64,000 bases of DNA from Hymenobacter lucidus (GCF_020447265.1 NZ_JAJADR010000001.1:496001-560000); one strand, 5' to 3'. Counted from the stretch's first letter, positions 35,901 to 43,041 are shown. Made by a program: numbers and translations. The notes: generated by a model from the letters alone, not told the origin.

Positions 35901-35948
35901 GTGCGCAGCGCTGCGGGTATCCTGACCCGCAAGCTGGTGCTGCAATAA
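32946..35948 (+). CDS. Kelch-repeat T9SS-sorted secreted protein
   Basis: 1000 residues with a signal peptide ending near VFAQQ. Kelch-type beta-propeller repeats span about 65-365 (IYVFGG, IYVVGG and TNTWTTGASMPVGR patterns repeat about every 50 residues). WTGATSTAWNVGSNWSGGVV and VVPTAADNATIPAG (about 378-405) open a beta-helical stretch common in Bacteroidota surface proteins. The C-terminus has a type A T9SS domain (LQLYPNPASKAPVTV to GVYTLQVRSAAGILTRKLVL). Probably a cell-surface or released binding protein. The 65-residue PID-CTERM gene follows 36 nt downstream. Confidence 0.88.
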   Translation: MRNFLPALTLALLVVPATESVFAQQAPVRQRIPGQYYPDMGPRSQGRPSAASTSGGQLDQARITAPWTTMASMSLARGQHAAATVGGKIYVWAGYLGPQGGNITSLYNTLEIYNPATNSWSAGAAYPQEARGMCATVGTDGLIYSFSGVNIGGHTSGSYRYNPNTNVWAPIASIPAAQWLAAAATGADGRIYVFGGFNASSVLDDSQTQIYTPATNTWTTGASMPVGRHGHAAVKDANGIMHIIGGNGSSTSGASAITSHVAYNPTTNTWTTLAPLPVGVNQAGAALGADGNIYVVGGKDNYINNNPNYFSTVYVYNPGTNTWSTGTSLPIQLSETKSLTLGTDIYTVGGANGSMQAVTYRTSVANTYTWTGATSTAWNVGSNWSGGVVPTAADNATIPAGLSRYPVVSTTTATAGLVTVNGGATLSIADGGTLTVTGNLVNNGTFNAAGNATVALSGAVAQTVGGSSTTQFRNLTVGTSGASLGGRVEIQRLLTLNGNLTTTGQQFLILSNNVGTGMVVNNGGVVSGSAIVQRYIDVASNTGFGYRHFAPAVSGGTLNTLNVFPILPGAQNPGPIQTNTNYNSAAEPSLVTPFPTVFSYEQNRVGNVAGPIGFNQGWSSPSANATLNPAFGLTINEPAGNFFELTGTNLTTGNVTRTGLTYRIAGESGWQLIGNPYPSPIDWNRVGLNNVDAAAYVYRSTGQYDGGYTAYVNGVGTNIIPMGQAFFVRVSAVGASGTVAFTNASRETTFTDPTYARPAKTETRPLLQLTLQRQGTTDAAGQDDFYVYEEAGASLGFDKDFDALKVQFNGGDQPTIYQQAGSDYLAIQGLPAGNSPRSVTLSVNAAVAGTYTFAPTQLLNFAATEPVWLEDKLTGTWHNLQQGAYSVQLGQGLSTSRFVLHLHEARPLSSGKNNTWAGELQLYPNPASKAPVTVAASGVAGTTAELTLVNSVGQRVWQHTAAVAGRELRTTVPVAGLAAGVYTLQVRSAAGILTRKLVLQ

Positions 35949-35984
35949 AATAACTCATCAGAGAAAAGACTAGAACTCAATAGT

Positions 35985-36182
35985 ATGATCAAGCTGCTAA
36001 TTCGCTCCGCTACTTTCTGCGCACTGTTTGTGGGTATGAGCCACTTACCCACACTGGCGCAGGGCCCCGGCAATGGCGGACCTAAGCCTGGGGCTACGGC
36101 CGTCCCGATTGATGGGGGCGCCAGCCTGCTGCTGGCCGGTGGTGTGGCCCTGGGCCTGCGCCGGTTGCGCCGCAAAGGCTAA
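35985..36182 (+). CDS. PID-CTERM small secreted protein
   Basis: 65 residues. A signal peptide (MIKLLIRSATFCALF..., cleavage near LAQG) is followed by a short Gly/Pro linker (GPGNGGPKPGA) and then VPIDGGASLLLAGGVALGLR with the basic tail RLRRKG. P-I-D plus a hydrophobic helix plus an Arg-rich end is the PID-CTERM sorting signal, which is thought to be processed by an exosortase-like enzyme. Almost nothing lies between the two signals, so the mature product would be a peptide of roughly 20 residues. It is likely in one operon with the Kelch gene. Confidence 0.82.
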   Translation: MIKLLIRSATFCALFVGMSHLPTLAQGPGNGGPKPGATAVPIDGGASLLLAGGVALGLRRLRRKG

Positions 36183-36259
36183 CTGACCCTGTAAGGCGCA
36201 CGGTTGGCCGACGGCTCGTAACGCCCGCCTCCTTGCTGCACTTACCTGTTTACCGGCCC

Positions 36260-36298
36260 GCCGCCCGCTGTGCTCTGCACGGCGGGCGGCGTTTTTTT
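36260..36298 (+). terminator. Intrinsic terminator after the PID-CTERM gene
   Basis: GCCGCCCGC (36260-36268) and GCGGGCGGC (36282-36290) arms with TTTTTTT directly after. Confidence 0.92.
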
Positions 36299-36411
36299 AT
36301 GCCATTATCGGCGTGGCATCTCACTGCTGGCGGTGGTGCCTGAACCAGTGGTTTGAATCAATAGAGCCGTGAACCAGTATCGAACATTGGGCTTTCCGGT
36401 TCCGAACAGCC

Positions 36412-36427
36412 TGTCCATTTTCGGACA
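36412..36427. promoter_or_regulatory. Enhancer palindrome TGTCC-N6-GGACA
   Basis: Centre at about -100 from the predicted start at 36520. An identical pair of half-sites at the same distance lies upstream of the ABC operon (41465-41480). Best read as the binding site of the NtrC-type regulator encoded at 45722. Confidence 0.7.
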
Positions 36428-36491
36428 TAGTTCCCGATGAGTAATTGCTGTATTTTATACTGCAAAAAACTATATATCAATAACTTATGCG

Positions 36492-36512
36492 AATGGCATA
36501 GCTCTTGGCTAC
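36492..36512 (+). promoter_or_regulatory. Sigma-54-like promoter of the HlyD-TolC operon
   Basis: AATGGCATAGCTCTTGGCTAC: -24 TGGCA at 36494-36498 and -12 TTGG at 36505-36508 with correct 12-nt phasing. The -12 element has GG in place of the usual GC. Predicted start near 36520, 26 nt before the ATG. Very similar to the promoter at 41545. Confidence 0.65.
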
Positions 36513-36545
36513 TAGTACAGGAAACCACCACCTTCCTGCACGAAA

Positions 36546-37793
36546 ATGGACAGAGCCATTTCTTCCGCCACCCATACTCGCCGCCAGCGCCGCCGCTGGT
36601 TTACTGCTGCCGCCGTGCTCGGGCTGGTCGTAGCCGGCTTGCTTGCCTTTCGCTCGGTGCTGCAGCCCAGCATCAGCCGCGACCAGATCCTGACGGCCAC
36701 CGTTGAAACCGGGGATGTGGAAGCTTCCCTCACCGCTTCGGGCCTGATTATTCCCGGGCACGAGGCCGTTATTACCAGCCCTATCCAGAGCACCATTCGG
36801 CGGGTTGCCTTGCAGGTAGGAGAGAAGGTGCAACCCGGCCAGACCATCGTGGAGCTGGACCGGGAGCTGACCAGCACGGCCCTGGCCAAGCTGCAGGACG
36901 AGCAGCAGCAGAACCGCAACAAGAACGGCCAGCTCCAGCTCACCCTCGAAAAGGCCCTCAACGATCTGGAGTCGCAGGAAAAGGTGCAGCAGGTGAAAGT
37001 CCGCAGCCTGCAGTCGACCTTACGCGACGAGCAGTACTTGCTCAAGATTGGCGGCGGCACGGCCGAGAGCGTACGGCAGGCCGAGCTGAACCTGAAAGTG
37101 GCCCAGCTGGAATTGCAGCGCCTCAACGAGCAAATCCGGAACCAGCGCGCCGCCAACGCCGCCGACGTGCGCGAGCTGGGCTTCACGATGCAGATTCAGG
37201 ACCGCAGCATTACGGAGCTGGCCGGAAAGCTGGCCCAGGCCAATATCAGCAGCCAGCAGCCCGGCGTGCTTACCTGGGTGAATGAGGACATCGGCAGCAC
37301 CGTAAACCAGGGCGACGCGCTGGCCCGTGTGGCCGACCTGAGCAGCTTCCGGGTGCGGGCCACCATTTCCGACGCCTACGCCGATGCCTTGCACCTGGGC
37401 GACGCGGTAGTGGTGCGCGTGAACAATACCGACCTGCGCGGCACCATCACAACGGTAAGCCCGGCCGTGGACAAAGGCGTGGTGACTTTTTACGCCAAAC
37501 TGGCCGAAGACCACCACCCAGTGCTACGCTCCAACCTGCGCGCTGACCTGTTTGTCGTCACCAAAGCCCACCACGGGGTAGTGCGGGTCAAAAACGGGCC
37601 CTTTTACCAAGGGGGTAAGGAGCAGGCTGTGTTCGTGGTGAAAGATGGTAAGGCCGAGCAGCGCACCGTGCGCTTCGGCGACAGCAACTTCGACTACGTG
37701 CAGGTGCTCAGCGGCCTGCAGCCCGGCGACGAAATAGTGCTCAGCGAGCTAAAACAGTACGCCGATACCCCTTCCCTCGTCATCAAGAAGTAA
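36546..37793 (+). CDS. HlyD/MFP-type efflux periplasmic adaptor
   Basis: 415 residues. A short cytoplasmic N-terminus and one membrane helix (about 19-38) are followed by a biotinyl-lipoyl-like half (SLTASGLIIPGHEAVITS), a long coiled-coil hairpin (about 105-225, Gln/Lys/Leu-rich) and the beta-barrel and C-terminal parts (LTWVNEDIGSTVNQGDALAR; LQPGDEIVLSELKQY). It bridges an inner-membrane transporter to the outer-membrane channel encoded 11 nt downstream. The ABC half of the pump lies in a second operon with the matching promoter. Confidence 0.9.
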   Translation: MDRAISSATHTRRQRRRWFTAAAVLGLVVAGLLAFRSVLQPSISRDQILTATVETGDVEASLTASGLIIPGHEAVITSPIQSTIRRVALQVGEKVQPGQTIVELDRELTSTALAKLQDEQQQNRNKNGQLQLTLEKALNDLESQEKVQQVKVRSLQSTLRDEQYLLKIGGGTAESVRQAELNLKVAQLELQRLNEQIRNQRAANAADVRELGFTMQIQDRSITELAGKLAQANISSQQPGVLTWVNEDIGSTVNQGDALARVADLSSFRVRATISDAYADALHLGDAVVVRVNNTDLRGTITTVSPAVDKGVVTFYAKLAEDHHPVLRSNLRADLFVVTKAHHGVVRVKNGPFYQGGKEQAVFVVKDGKAEQRTVRFGDSNFDYVQVLSGLQPGDEIVLSELKQYADTPSLVIKK

Positions 37794-37804
37794 GAAACCG
37801 CGCT

Positions 37805-39271
37805 ATGAAAACGACTGTTTCTCTCCGCAAATTTCTGCTGGGTGGTCTGCTAGGGCTGAGTTTGCCTGCTCTTGCCCAAAACAAAACGACCCTAAGCCTG
37901 CCGCAGGTAATTGAGCTGGCGCTGGCCCAGTCGGCCATTGCCCGACAGGCCGTGACTACCCGCGAAACCAGCTATTGGCAATACCGCACCTATCAGTCGA
38001 ACTACCGGCCGCAGCTGGCCGTGCAGGGTATGGTGCCTAACTACACTCAGGAAATCAGACTGGTGGAGCAGCCCGATGGCACCCGCAGCTTCCGGCCCGT
38101 GCGCAACAACAATGCTAATGTGGGCCTGACACTGTCGCAGAACCTGGGCGCCACCGGTGGGCAAGTATATGTCAGCTCCACGCTGCAGCGCGTGGACAAC
38201 TACAACAGCAAGGAGCGCACCTACAGCAGCCAGCCCTTCGGCATCGGCATCACCCAGCCCATCGGGCGCTACAACAGCCTGCGTTGGGCCCGCAAAATAG
38301 AGCCGCTGCGCTACGAGGAATCGGGACGGCAGTACGTGGAAGAGCGCGAAACCATTGCCCAGCGCATCACGGAGCTGTATTTCGACGTGCTGCTGCAGCA
38401 GGTGAATGCCGACGTGGCCCGCCAGAACGTGACGGCCAACGAGGAACTGCTACGCTTGGGCAAGGAGCGGTTTCAGCTGGGCCGCCTTTCTCAAAGCGAC
38501 CTGCTGCTGCTGGAGCTGAACCTACTCAACTCGCGCAAAGCCCTCGGCCAGGCTCGCCTCGATGCCCAGAATGCCGCCGTGAGCCTGCAGAGCTACACCG
38601 GTCAGCCCACGGAGGCCCTACTGCTGACCATTCCCGAAGCTACGGCCCGCCTCACCGTGGATACCAACCAGGCCCTAACCCAGGCGCGCCAGAACCGCCG
38701 CGAAACCGTGGCTTTTCGCCGCCGTCTGCTCGAAGCCGAAAGCGCCGTGGCCCAGGCCAAAGGCACCACCGGCCTGCAGGCCACGCTGCTGGGCAGTCTG
38801 GGTTACGTGAACAGCGCCCCCGATTTCTGGGTGGCCTACAACGGCCTGCAAAACCAGCAGCAGCTAAGCCTAGCCTTTTCGATGCCGATAGTGGACTGGG
38901 GCCGGCAGAAATCCATTATCAAAACCGCCGAGCTGAACCGCCAGCAGGTGCAGCAGAACGTGGCCCAGGAGCAGAACACCTTCGAGCAAAGCGTCATCAC
39001 GCAGGCCGCCCAGCTCAGCAGCCTGCGCGAGCAGCTGGAGCTGTCGGCCCAGGCCGATTCGTTGGCCCAGCGCCGCTACGACATTGCCCGCGCCACTTAC
39101 CAAGTGGGCCGCATCAGCCTGACGGATCTGAACATTGCGCTGGCCGAGAAAGACCAGTCGCGGCGGGCCTACATTGCCGCGCTACGTGCCTGCTGGGTGG
39201 CCCACTACCGCCTGCGCGCCCTCACTCTCTACGATTTTGAGCGGCAGGAATCGTTGCTGGCGGTGAAGTAG
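37805..39271 (+). CDS. TolC-family outer membrane efflux protein
   Basis: 488 residues with a signal peptide (MKTTVSLRKFLLGGLLGLSL, cleavage near ALAQN). It has the two-fold outer-membrane-factor pattern: helix-rich segments with Ala/Gln/Leu heptads (about 30-230 and 280-480) and signatures such as LGKERFQLGRLSQSDLLLLE and YDIARATYQVGRISLTDLNI. It forms the trimeric exit duct for the MFP/ABC pump. Confidence 0.92.
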   Translation: MKTTVSLRKFLLGGLLGLSLPALAQNKTTLSLPQVIELALAQSAIARQAVTTRETSYWQYRTYQSNYRPQLAVQGMVPNYTQEIRLVEQPDGTRSFRPVRNNNANVGLTLSQNLGATGGQVYVSSTLQRVDNYNSKERTYSSQPFGIGITQPIGRYNSLRWARKIEPLRYEESGRQYVEERETIAQRITELYFDVLLQQVNADVARQNVTANEELLRLGKERFQLGRLSQSDLLLLELNLLNSRKALGQARLDAQNAAVSLQSYTGQPTEALLLTIPEATARLTVDTNQALTQARQNRRETVAFRRRLLEAESAVAQAKGTTGLQATLLGSLGYVNSAPDFWVAYNGLQNQQQLSLAFSMPIVDWGRQKSIIKTAELNRQQVQQNVAQEQNTFEQSVITQAAQLSSLREQLELSAQADSLAQRRYDIARATYQVGRISLTDLNIALAEKDQSRRAYIAALRACWVAHYRLRALTLYDFERQESLLAVK

Positions 39272-39292
39272 GAGGGGGTGAGTTTTCGTCCT

Positions 39293-39447
39293 GTCCTTGC
39301 GAGCAGCGCGAAGCAATCCGTCCTCTGAAGTGTGCTGAGCAGCCTTTAATGAAAAGCCCTTTCCTGCTGATGTAGGAAAGGGCTTTCTGGTAAAAGGTCA
39401 TTACGTACTGCGCAGAGGACGGATTGCTTCGCGCTGCTCGCAAGGAC
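39293..39447. repeat. Dispersed palindromic repeat with perfect 35-nt arms
   Basis: Left arm 39293-39327 and right arm 39413-39447 are perfectly complementary. Between them is a terminator hairpin AAAGCCCTTTCCT / AGGAAAGGGCTTT (about 39353-39386). It lies between the convergent TolC and DUF4440 genes. The arms share GAAGCAATCCGTCCTCTG-like wording with the element at 29085-29261. It is probably a REP/MITE-like family. Confidence 0.9.
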
Positions 39448-39461
39448 GGGCCGCTCAACGC

Positions 39462-39863
39462 TTACGCCGCGTTTTGGGCGGGCAGGTTGGTGTTCCAGAT
39501 ATCCTGGTGCAGCTTCCAGTGGCCCTGCTGCTCTTTCCACACTACCAGGTATTTGCCCTGGTCTATCTGCTGATGATTGCCATCAAAAAGGGTGTAGGTG
39601 CCCAGCTCAATGGCTGTGTCTTCCAGCTCCTCGATGTCGCGGGTTTTGAGCGCTACCTGTTTCACGCCCATTTGCATGGCGCCCTGCCAGAAGGCCTCAA
39701 TGCCGGCCGCACCTTCGATGGGCTCCATGCCGGTGGGCAGTAGCACGCCGGCATTGGTGTAGAGGCTGGCAATGGCGGCGGCATCACCCCGCTCGAAGCT
39801 AGCTTCAAATGAGTCGTTGGCCCGCCGGATTTCGTCGCGGACGCTGGTAGCAGTAGTGGGCAT
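39462..39863 (-). CDS. DUF4440 / SnoaL-like protein
   Basis: 133 residues. VRDEIRRANDSFEASFERGD, IASLYTNAGVLLPTGMEPIEG, IEAFWQGAM, GKYLVVWKEQQGHWKLHQDIWN fit the DUF4440/SgcJ-EcaC group of NTF2-fold proteins. No signal peptide. The role is unknown. It interrupts the efflux region and is unrelated by strand. Confidence 0.85.
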   Translation of the reverse strand: MPTTATSVRDEIRRANDSFEASFERGDAAAIASLYTNAGVLLPTGMEPIEGAAGIEAFWQGAMQMGVKQVALKTRDIEELEDTAIELGTYTLFDGNHQQIDQGKYLVVWKEQQGHWKLHQDIWNTNLPAQNAA

Positions 39864-40154
39864 AGTGGTGGGGTTTGGTTGGGAAGTGCTTGGTACTTAT
39901 AAGGTAAGGATAATTGGGAGGAATAAAAACCACCGCTTCGGCCCCAACAGCCGCTCTATACCGGTAGGTGCATGGCTGTTTTGGTGCCTTTCATCAGGGA
40001 TAGCACGTTGGATAATTGTTTTTAGGTATAATTCTAATTTATATTTATAATTTATTTATATTCAATAAGCACTTCCGCCGCTTACACATCTTGTTGCTGG
40101 CAAGCTCAACCACTCCTAGGGCCTGCGTTTTTCCACCCTCATAATCCACACCTT

Positions 40155-41303
40155 ATGAAACACAATGTATTAGGCGCACTGGCTATTGCCTCATTGCTGG
40201 TGGCAAGCTGCCAGAAAACGGACCTCGCACCCGCCAGCAAGCCAAGTGGGACAAATCTAGCGGTGAGTAGCCCGGTGGTAGCCCCCGGCTGCGACGTCAT
40301 CGACTTCGAGCAGTACGGCGGCTTCACCGGCTTCGGCGGGCTGCTGACCACGGTGAACAGCCACAACAACGTGGGCCCGATTGCCATGACGAGCTACAAC
40401 GCCAACTACCCCAGCCAGCCGGTAGCGGCCATTGTGTTCGAGTCGTCGAGCACCACGCCTCCCGGCCCCGGCAGCTCGTCGTATGGCGGTTTCGACCCAT
40501 TCCTGGGCACGGCCGAAGACCTTGACCTGGGCACACCAAATGCTGCCTACGGTGGCTACGGGCAGGGCGCTGGCGGGGTACTGACCAATAAAGTAGCCCT
40601 GGGCAACATCCTCGTTATTCAGGATTTTATCTGGGGGCAGCCCAACGACGATGACGGCCGCGGCTACGTTACTTTCGACTTCAGCGCCGTGGGTCCTGTC
40701 ACGGCTACCAGTCTGACTATCATTGACGCCGAAACGCTGGCGCCGCCCGCTGGAGAGTCGGAGGGGGGCAGCGTGGAGCTGTGGACGGCCGCGCCTTCGT
40801 CGGGCGGCACCCTGCTTTCGACCGTGCCATTTGTGAATACCGGCTCCAATGGTGTGGCTACCCTGAACCTGGGCAGTACCCCGGGCGTGGGCTTCATCAA
40901 GGTAAATATCAACGGCTCTATTGGCATCGACAACCTGGCCTTTTGCCGCAGCCAGTGCACCTACACCCAGGGCTACTGGAAAAACCACCCGGAAAGTTGG
41001 CCGGTGAACAGCCTGCAAATTGGTACAACCACCTACGATAAAGCCCAGCTGCTCACCATTCTGGGTACGCCCGTGAAAGGCAACGGCCTGATTTCGCTGG
41101 CGCACCAGCTTATTGCTGCCAAGCTGAACGTGGCCAACGGCAGCAGCCCCACCGCCCTCGGCACCGCCATTGCGCAGGCCGACGCCAAGATTGGCGGGCT
41201 CAACTTGTTCACCGGCTCTCTGAAGCCCGCCGATACCAGCGCCCTGACCACGACCCTCGACAACTATAACAACGGCATAACCGGGCCGGGCCACTGCAAC
41301 TAG
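40155..41303 (+). CDS. Secreted lipoprotein with a TQGYWKNH motif
   Basis: 382 residues. Lipoprotein signal peptide with Cys19 (LLVASCQKTD). The middle (about 45-270) is a jelly-roll-like beta region (DVIDFEQYGGFTGFGG, GYVTFDFSAVGPVTATSLTI, GSIGIDNLAFC). The C-terminal part opens with CTYTQGYWKNHPESWP, a short motif seen in several secreted bacterial proteins, followed by an alpha-helical segment (LLTILGTPVKGNGLISLAHQ, LIAAKLNVANGSSPTALGTA). Function unknown. The 291-nt upstream gap is AT-rich without a clear promoter box. Confidence 0.75.
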   Translation: MKHNVLGALAIASLLVASCQKTDLAPASKPSGTNLAVSSPVVAPGCDVIDFEQYGGFTGFGGLLTTVNSHNNVGPIAMTSYNANYPSQPVAAIVFESSSTTPPGPGSSSYGGFDPFLGTAEDLDLGTPNAAYGGYGQGAGGVLTNKVALGNILVIQDFIWGQPNDDDGRGYVTFDFSAVGPVTATSLTIIDAETLAPPAGESEGGSVELWTAAPSSGGTLLSTVPFVNTGSNGVATLNLGSTPGVGFIKVNINGSIGIDNLAFCRSQCTYTQGYWKNHPESWPVNSLQIGTTTYDKAQLLTILGTPVKGNGLISLAHQLIAAKLNVANGSSPTALGTAIAQADAKIGGLNLFTGSLKPADTSALTTTLDNYNNGITGPGHCN

Positions 41304-41358
41304 CTCTCTGCCTCTGTAGGCGGCACCCACAACGGTTTCGCCAGTTCTCCTCCACTGC

Positions 41359-41385
41359 AAAGCCGGGCCCATGGTCCGGCTTTTT
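41359..41385 (+). terminator. Intrinsic terminator of the lipoprotein gene
   Basis: AAAGCCGG and CCGGCTTT arms around GCCCATGGT, then TTT. Confidence 0.85.
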
Positions 41386-41464
41386 GCTTGTGTGGCGGGC
41401 CATGGGCCGGATTGGGCAGGTGTCGTTCAAAACCGCACAGCCCGACTTCCGGAACCGAACACCG

Positions 41465-41480
41465 TGTCCGTTTTTGGACA
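41465..41480. promoter_or_regulatory. Enhancer palindrome TGTCC-N6-GGACA
   Basis: Centre at about -100 from the predicted start at 41572. Half-sites are identical to those at 36412-36427; the 6-nt spacer is GTTTTT instead of ATTTTC. Confidence 0.7.
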
Positions 41481-41544
41481 ATATTTCCAAGGCTCTATTT
41501 TCGGAAATATAATGTAAATAATTGATAATAAGAACTTTAAAAAG

Positions 41545-41565
41545 TTGGCACAGCGCTTGGCTACC
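41545..41565 (+). promoter_or_regulatory. Sigma-54-like promoter of the ABC operon
   Basis: TTGGCACAGCGCTTGGCTACC: TGGCAC at -24 and TTGG at -12 with 12-nt phasing. It shares TGGCAYAGCKCTTGGCTAC with the hlyD promoter. The predicted start is near 41572; the leader to the ATG is about 89 nt. Confidence 0.65.
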
Positions 41566-41660
41566 TATAACAGAACCTGCTGACTTCCGGCGCAAAAACG
41601 GACACGGACAGCGGGCCTTATCTGCCAGGAAGTTCCTTCGACCCTCTAACTGCTCTACCC

Positions 41661-42404
41661 ATGACCTCCACTACCGCGCAAAGCTCATCAGTTGCCTCGG
41701 CCGAAATCGGGGTGGCTACGGCCCCCGCCACGGCCATGATTCGCCTGGCCGACATCGAGAAGGTGTACCAAACCAAAACCATCGAAACCGTAGCGCTGAA
41801 CCGCGTGAACCTGACCATCAACAAGGGCGAGTTCGTGTCCATCATGGGGCCTTCGGGCTGCGGCAAATCCACGCTGCTCAGCATTATGGGTTTGCTCGAT
41901 GAGCCGTCGTCGGGATTGGTCGAAATTGCGGGCCGCCCCGTCACATCCTACTCCGACAAGGAGCTGGCCGGCCTGCGCAACCAGAAAATCGGGTTCGTGT
42001 TCCAGAGCTACCACCTGATAAATGACCTCTCGGTGCTCGACAACGTGGAGCTGCCGCTGCTCTACCGCAGCAGCGTAAGCGGCAAGGAGCGGCGGCAGCG
42101 CGCCCACGCCGCCCTCGACAAAGTAGGCCTGAGTGCCCGCACCAACCACTTCCCCAGCCAGCTTTCGGGCGGGCAGCGCCAGCGCGTGGCCATTGCCCGG
42201 GCCCTGGCCGGCAACCCCGAGCTGATTCTGGCCGATGAGCCCACCGGCAACCTCGACTCGGTGATGGGCGAGGAAATTATGGACCTGCTGCTGGGCCTCA
42301 ACCGCAACGACGGCGTGACCATCGTGATGGTAACCCACGACGAGCAGCAGGCCCAGAAAACGGAGCGCGTCATCCGCTTCTTCGACGGCAGCCAGGTTAG
42401 CTGA
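41661..42404 (+). CDS. ABC transporter ATP-binding protein (LolD/MacB type)
   Basis: 247 residues. Walker A GPSGCGKST, Q-loop FVFQSYHL, signature LSGGQRQRVAIARAL, Walker B LILADEPTGNLDS and H-loop VTHDE are intact. An N-terminal Ser/Thr/Ala extension of about 25 residues precedes the domain; an internal ATG at about 41736 (MIRLADIEKVYQ) is an alternative start. It powers the two MacB-like permeases downstream. Confidence 0.93.
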   Translation: MTSTTAQSSSVASAEIGVATAPATAMIRLADIEKVYQTKTIETVALNRVNLTINKGEFVSIMGPSGCGKSTLLSIMGLLDEPSSGLVEIAGRPVTSYSDKELAGLRNQKIGFVFQSYHLINDLSVLDNVELPLLYRSSVSGKERRQRAHAALDKVGLSARTNHFPSQLSGGQRQRVAIARALAGNPELILADEPTGNLDSVMGEEIMDLLLGLNRNDGVTIVMVTHDEQQAQKTERVIRFFDGSQVS

Positions 42405-42453
42405 TTCATCCGGCGCAACTCAGAATTTTTCCCGCATTCTTTTCCTCCGCATC

Positions 42454-43041
42454 ATGGCTACTCTGCTTTCTCCCTTGTCTCAGCTTTCGGAAACCGACCT
42501 TGTGGCCGAGTGCCGCCGGGGCAACCCCCGGGCCCAGAAAGTGCTGTATGAGCGCCTGGCCCCGGCTATGCTGGCCGTGTGCCTGCGCTACCTGCGTCAG
42601 ACCGAAGACGCCGAAGAAGCCCTGGTGCTGGGGTTCGTGAAGGTGTTTCGGGCCCTGGAACAGTACCGCAGTGAGGGCAGCTTTCGGGGCTGGGTGCGCC
42701 GCATCATGATCAACGAGGCGCTGGGCCAGCTGCGCCGCAAGCAGCCGATGCACGTCGACATCGACGAGTGCCACGATGGGGTAGCCTTTATGGCCGCCAC
42801 CGCCGAAAGCAACCTGGATACGGCCGATTTGCTGCGCCTGATTCAGGAGCTGCCCGCCGGCTACCGCACCGTGTTCAATCTCTACGCCGTGGAAGGCTAC
42901 AACCACCCCGAAATAGCCGCCCTGCTCGGTATTTCGGAAGGCACGTCCAAGTCGCAGCTCAGCAAGGCCCGGGCCGCGCTGCAGCGCCAGCTGGCCGTGC
43001 TCCACCATTCCTCTTTTCAAGCCCAGTCTTATGCTGCTTAG
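42454..43041 (+). CDS. ECF-type RNA polymerase sigma factor
   Basis: 195 residues. Region 2 (about 15-85: VAECRRGNPRAQKVLYERL, YLRQTEDAEEALVLGFVKVF, GWVRRIMINEALGQLR) and region 4 (about 125-180: LIQELPAGYRTVFNLYAVEG, HPEIAALLGISEGTSKSQLS) are both complete. It recruits RNA polymerase to its own promoter class. Its 3' end overlaps the first permease by 11 nt, so it is firmly inside the transporter operon. No anti-sigma factor is encoded nearby, which is unusual for ECF factors. Confidence 0.92.
   Translation: MATLLSPLSQLSETDLVAECRRGNPRAQKVLYERLAPAMLAVCLRYLRQTEDAEEALVLGFVKVFRALEQYRSEGSFRGWVRRIMINEALGQLRRKQPMHVDIDECHDGVAFMAATAESNLDTADLLRLIQELPAGYRTVFNLYAVEGYNHPEIAALLGISEGTSKSQLSKARAALQRQLAVLHHSSFQAQSYAA

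Larger units (their letters stand above)
36183..36545. other. Control region of the HlyD-TolC operon
   Basis: 363 nt without a gene. It contains a terminator (36260-36298), the TGTCC-N6-GGACA palindrome (36412-36427), an AT-rich stretch and the -24/-12-like promoter (36492-36512). The overall design repeats at 41304-41660. Confidence 0.7.
36411..36553. repeat. Inverted repeat bracketing the HlyD promoter
   Basis: Perfect 13-nt arms CTGTCCATTTTCG (36411-36423) and CGAAAATGGACAG (36541-36553) face each other across 117 nt that contain the whole promoter. The right arm covers the hlyD start codon. The efflux ABC promoter has the same arrangement with different arm sequence. Confidence 0.85.
41462..41607. 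repeat. Inverted repeat bracketing the ABC promoter
   Basis: Perfect 15-nt arms CCGTGTCCGTTTTTG (41462-41476) and CAAAAACGGACACGG (41593-41607) across 116 nt. Arm positions relative to the predicted start (about -110 and +21) equal those of the hlyD promoter, while the arm sequence differs. Confidence 0.85.
41304..41660. other. Control region of the efflux ABC operon
   Basis: 357 nt without a gene. It holds the terminator of the lipoprotein gene (41359-41385), the TGTCC-N6-GGACA palindrome, an extra 8-nt dyad ATATTTCC (41481-41488) / GGAAATAT (41503-41510), and the -24/-12-like promoter. GACTTCCGG occurs as a direct repeat at 41444-41452 and 41582-41590. Confidence 0.7.
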
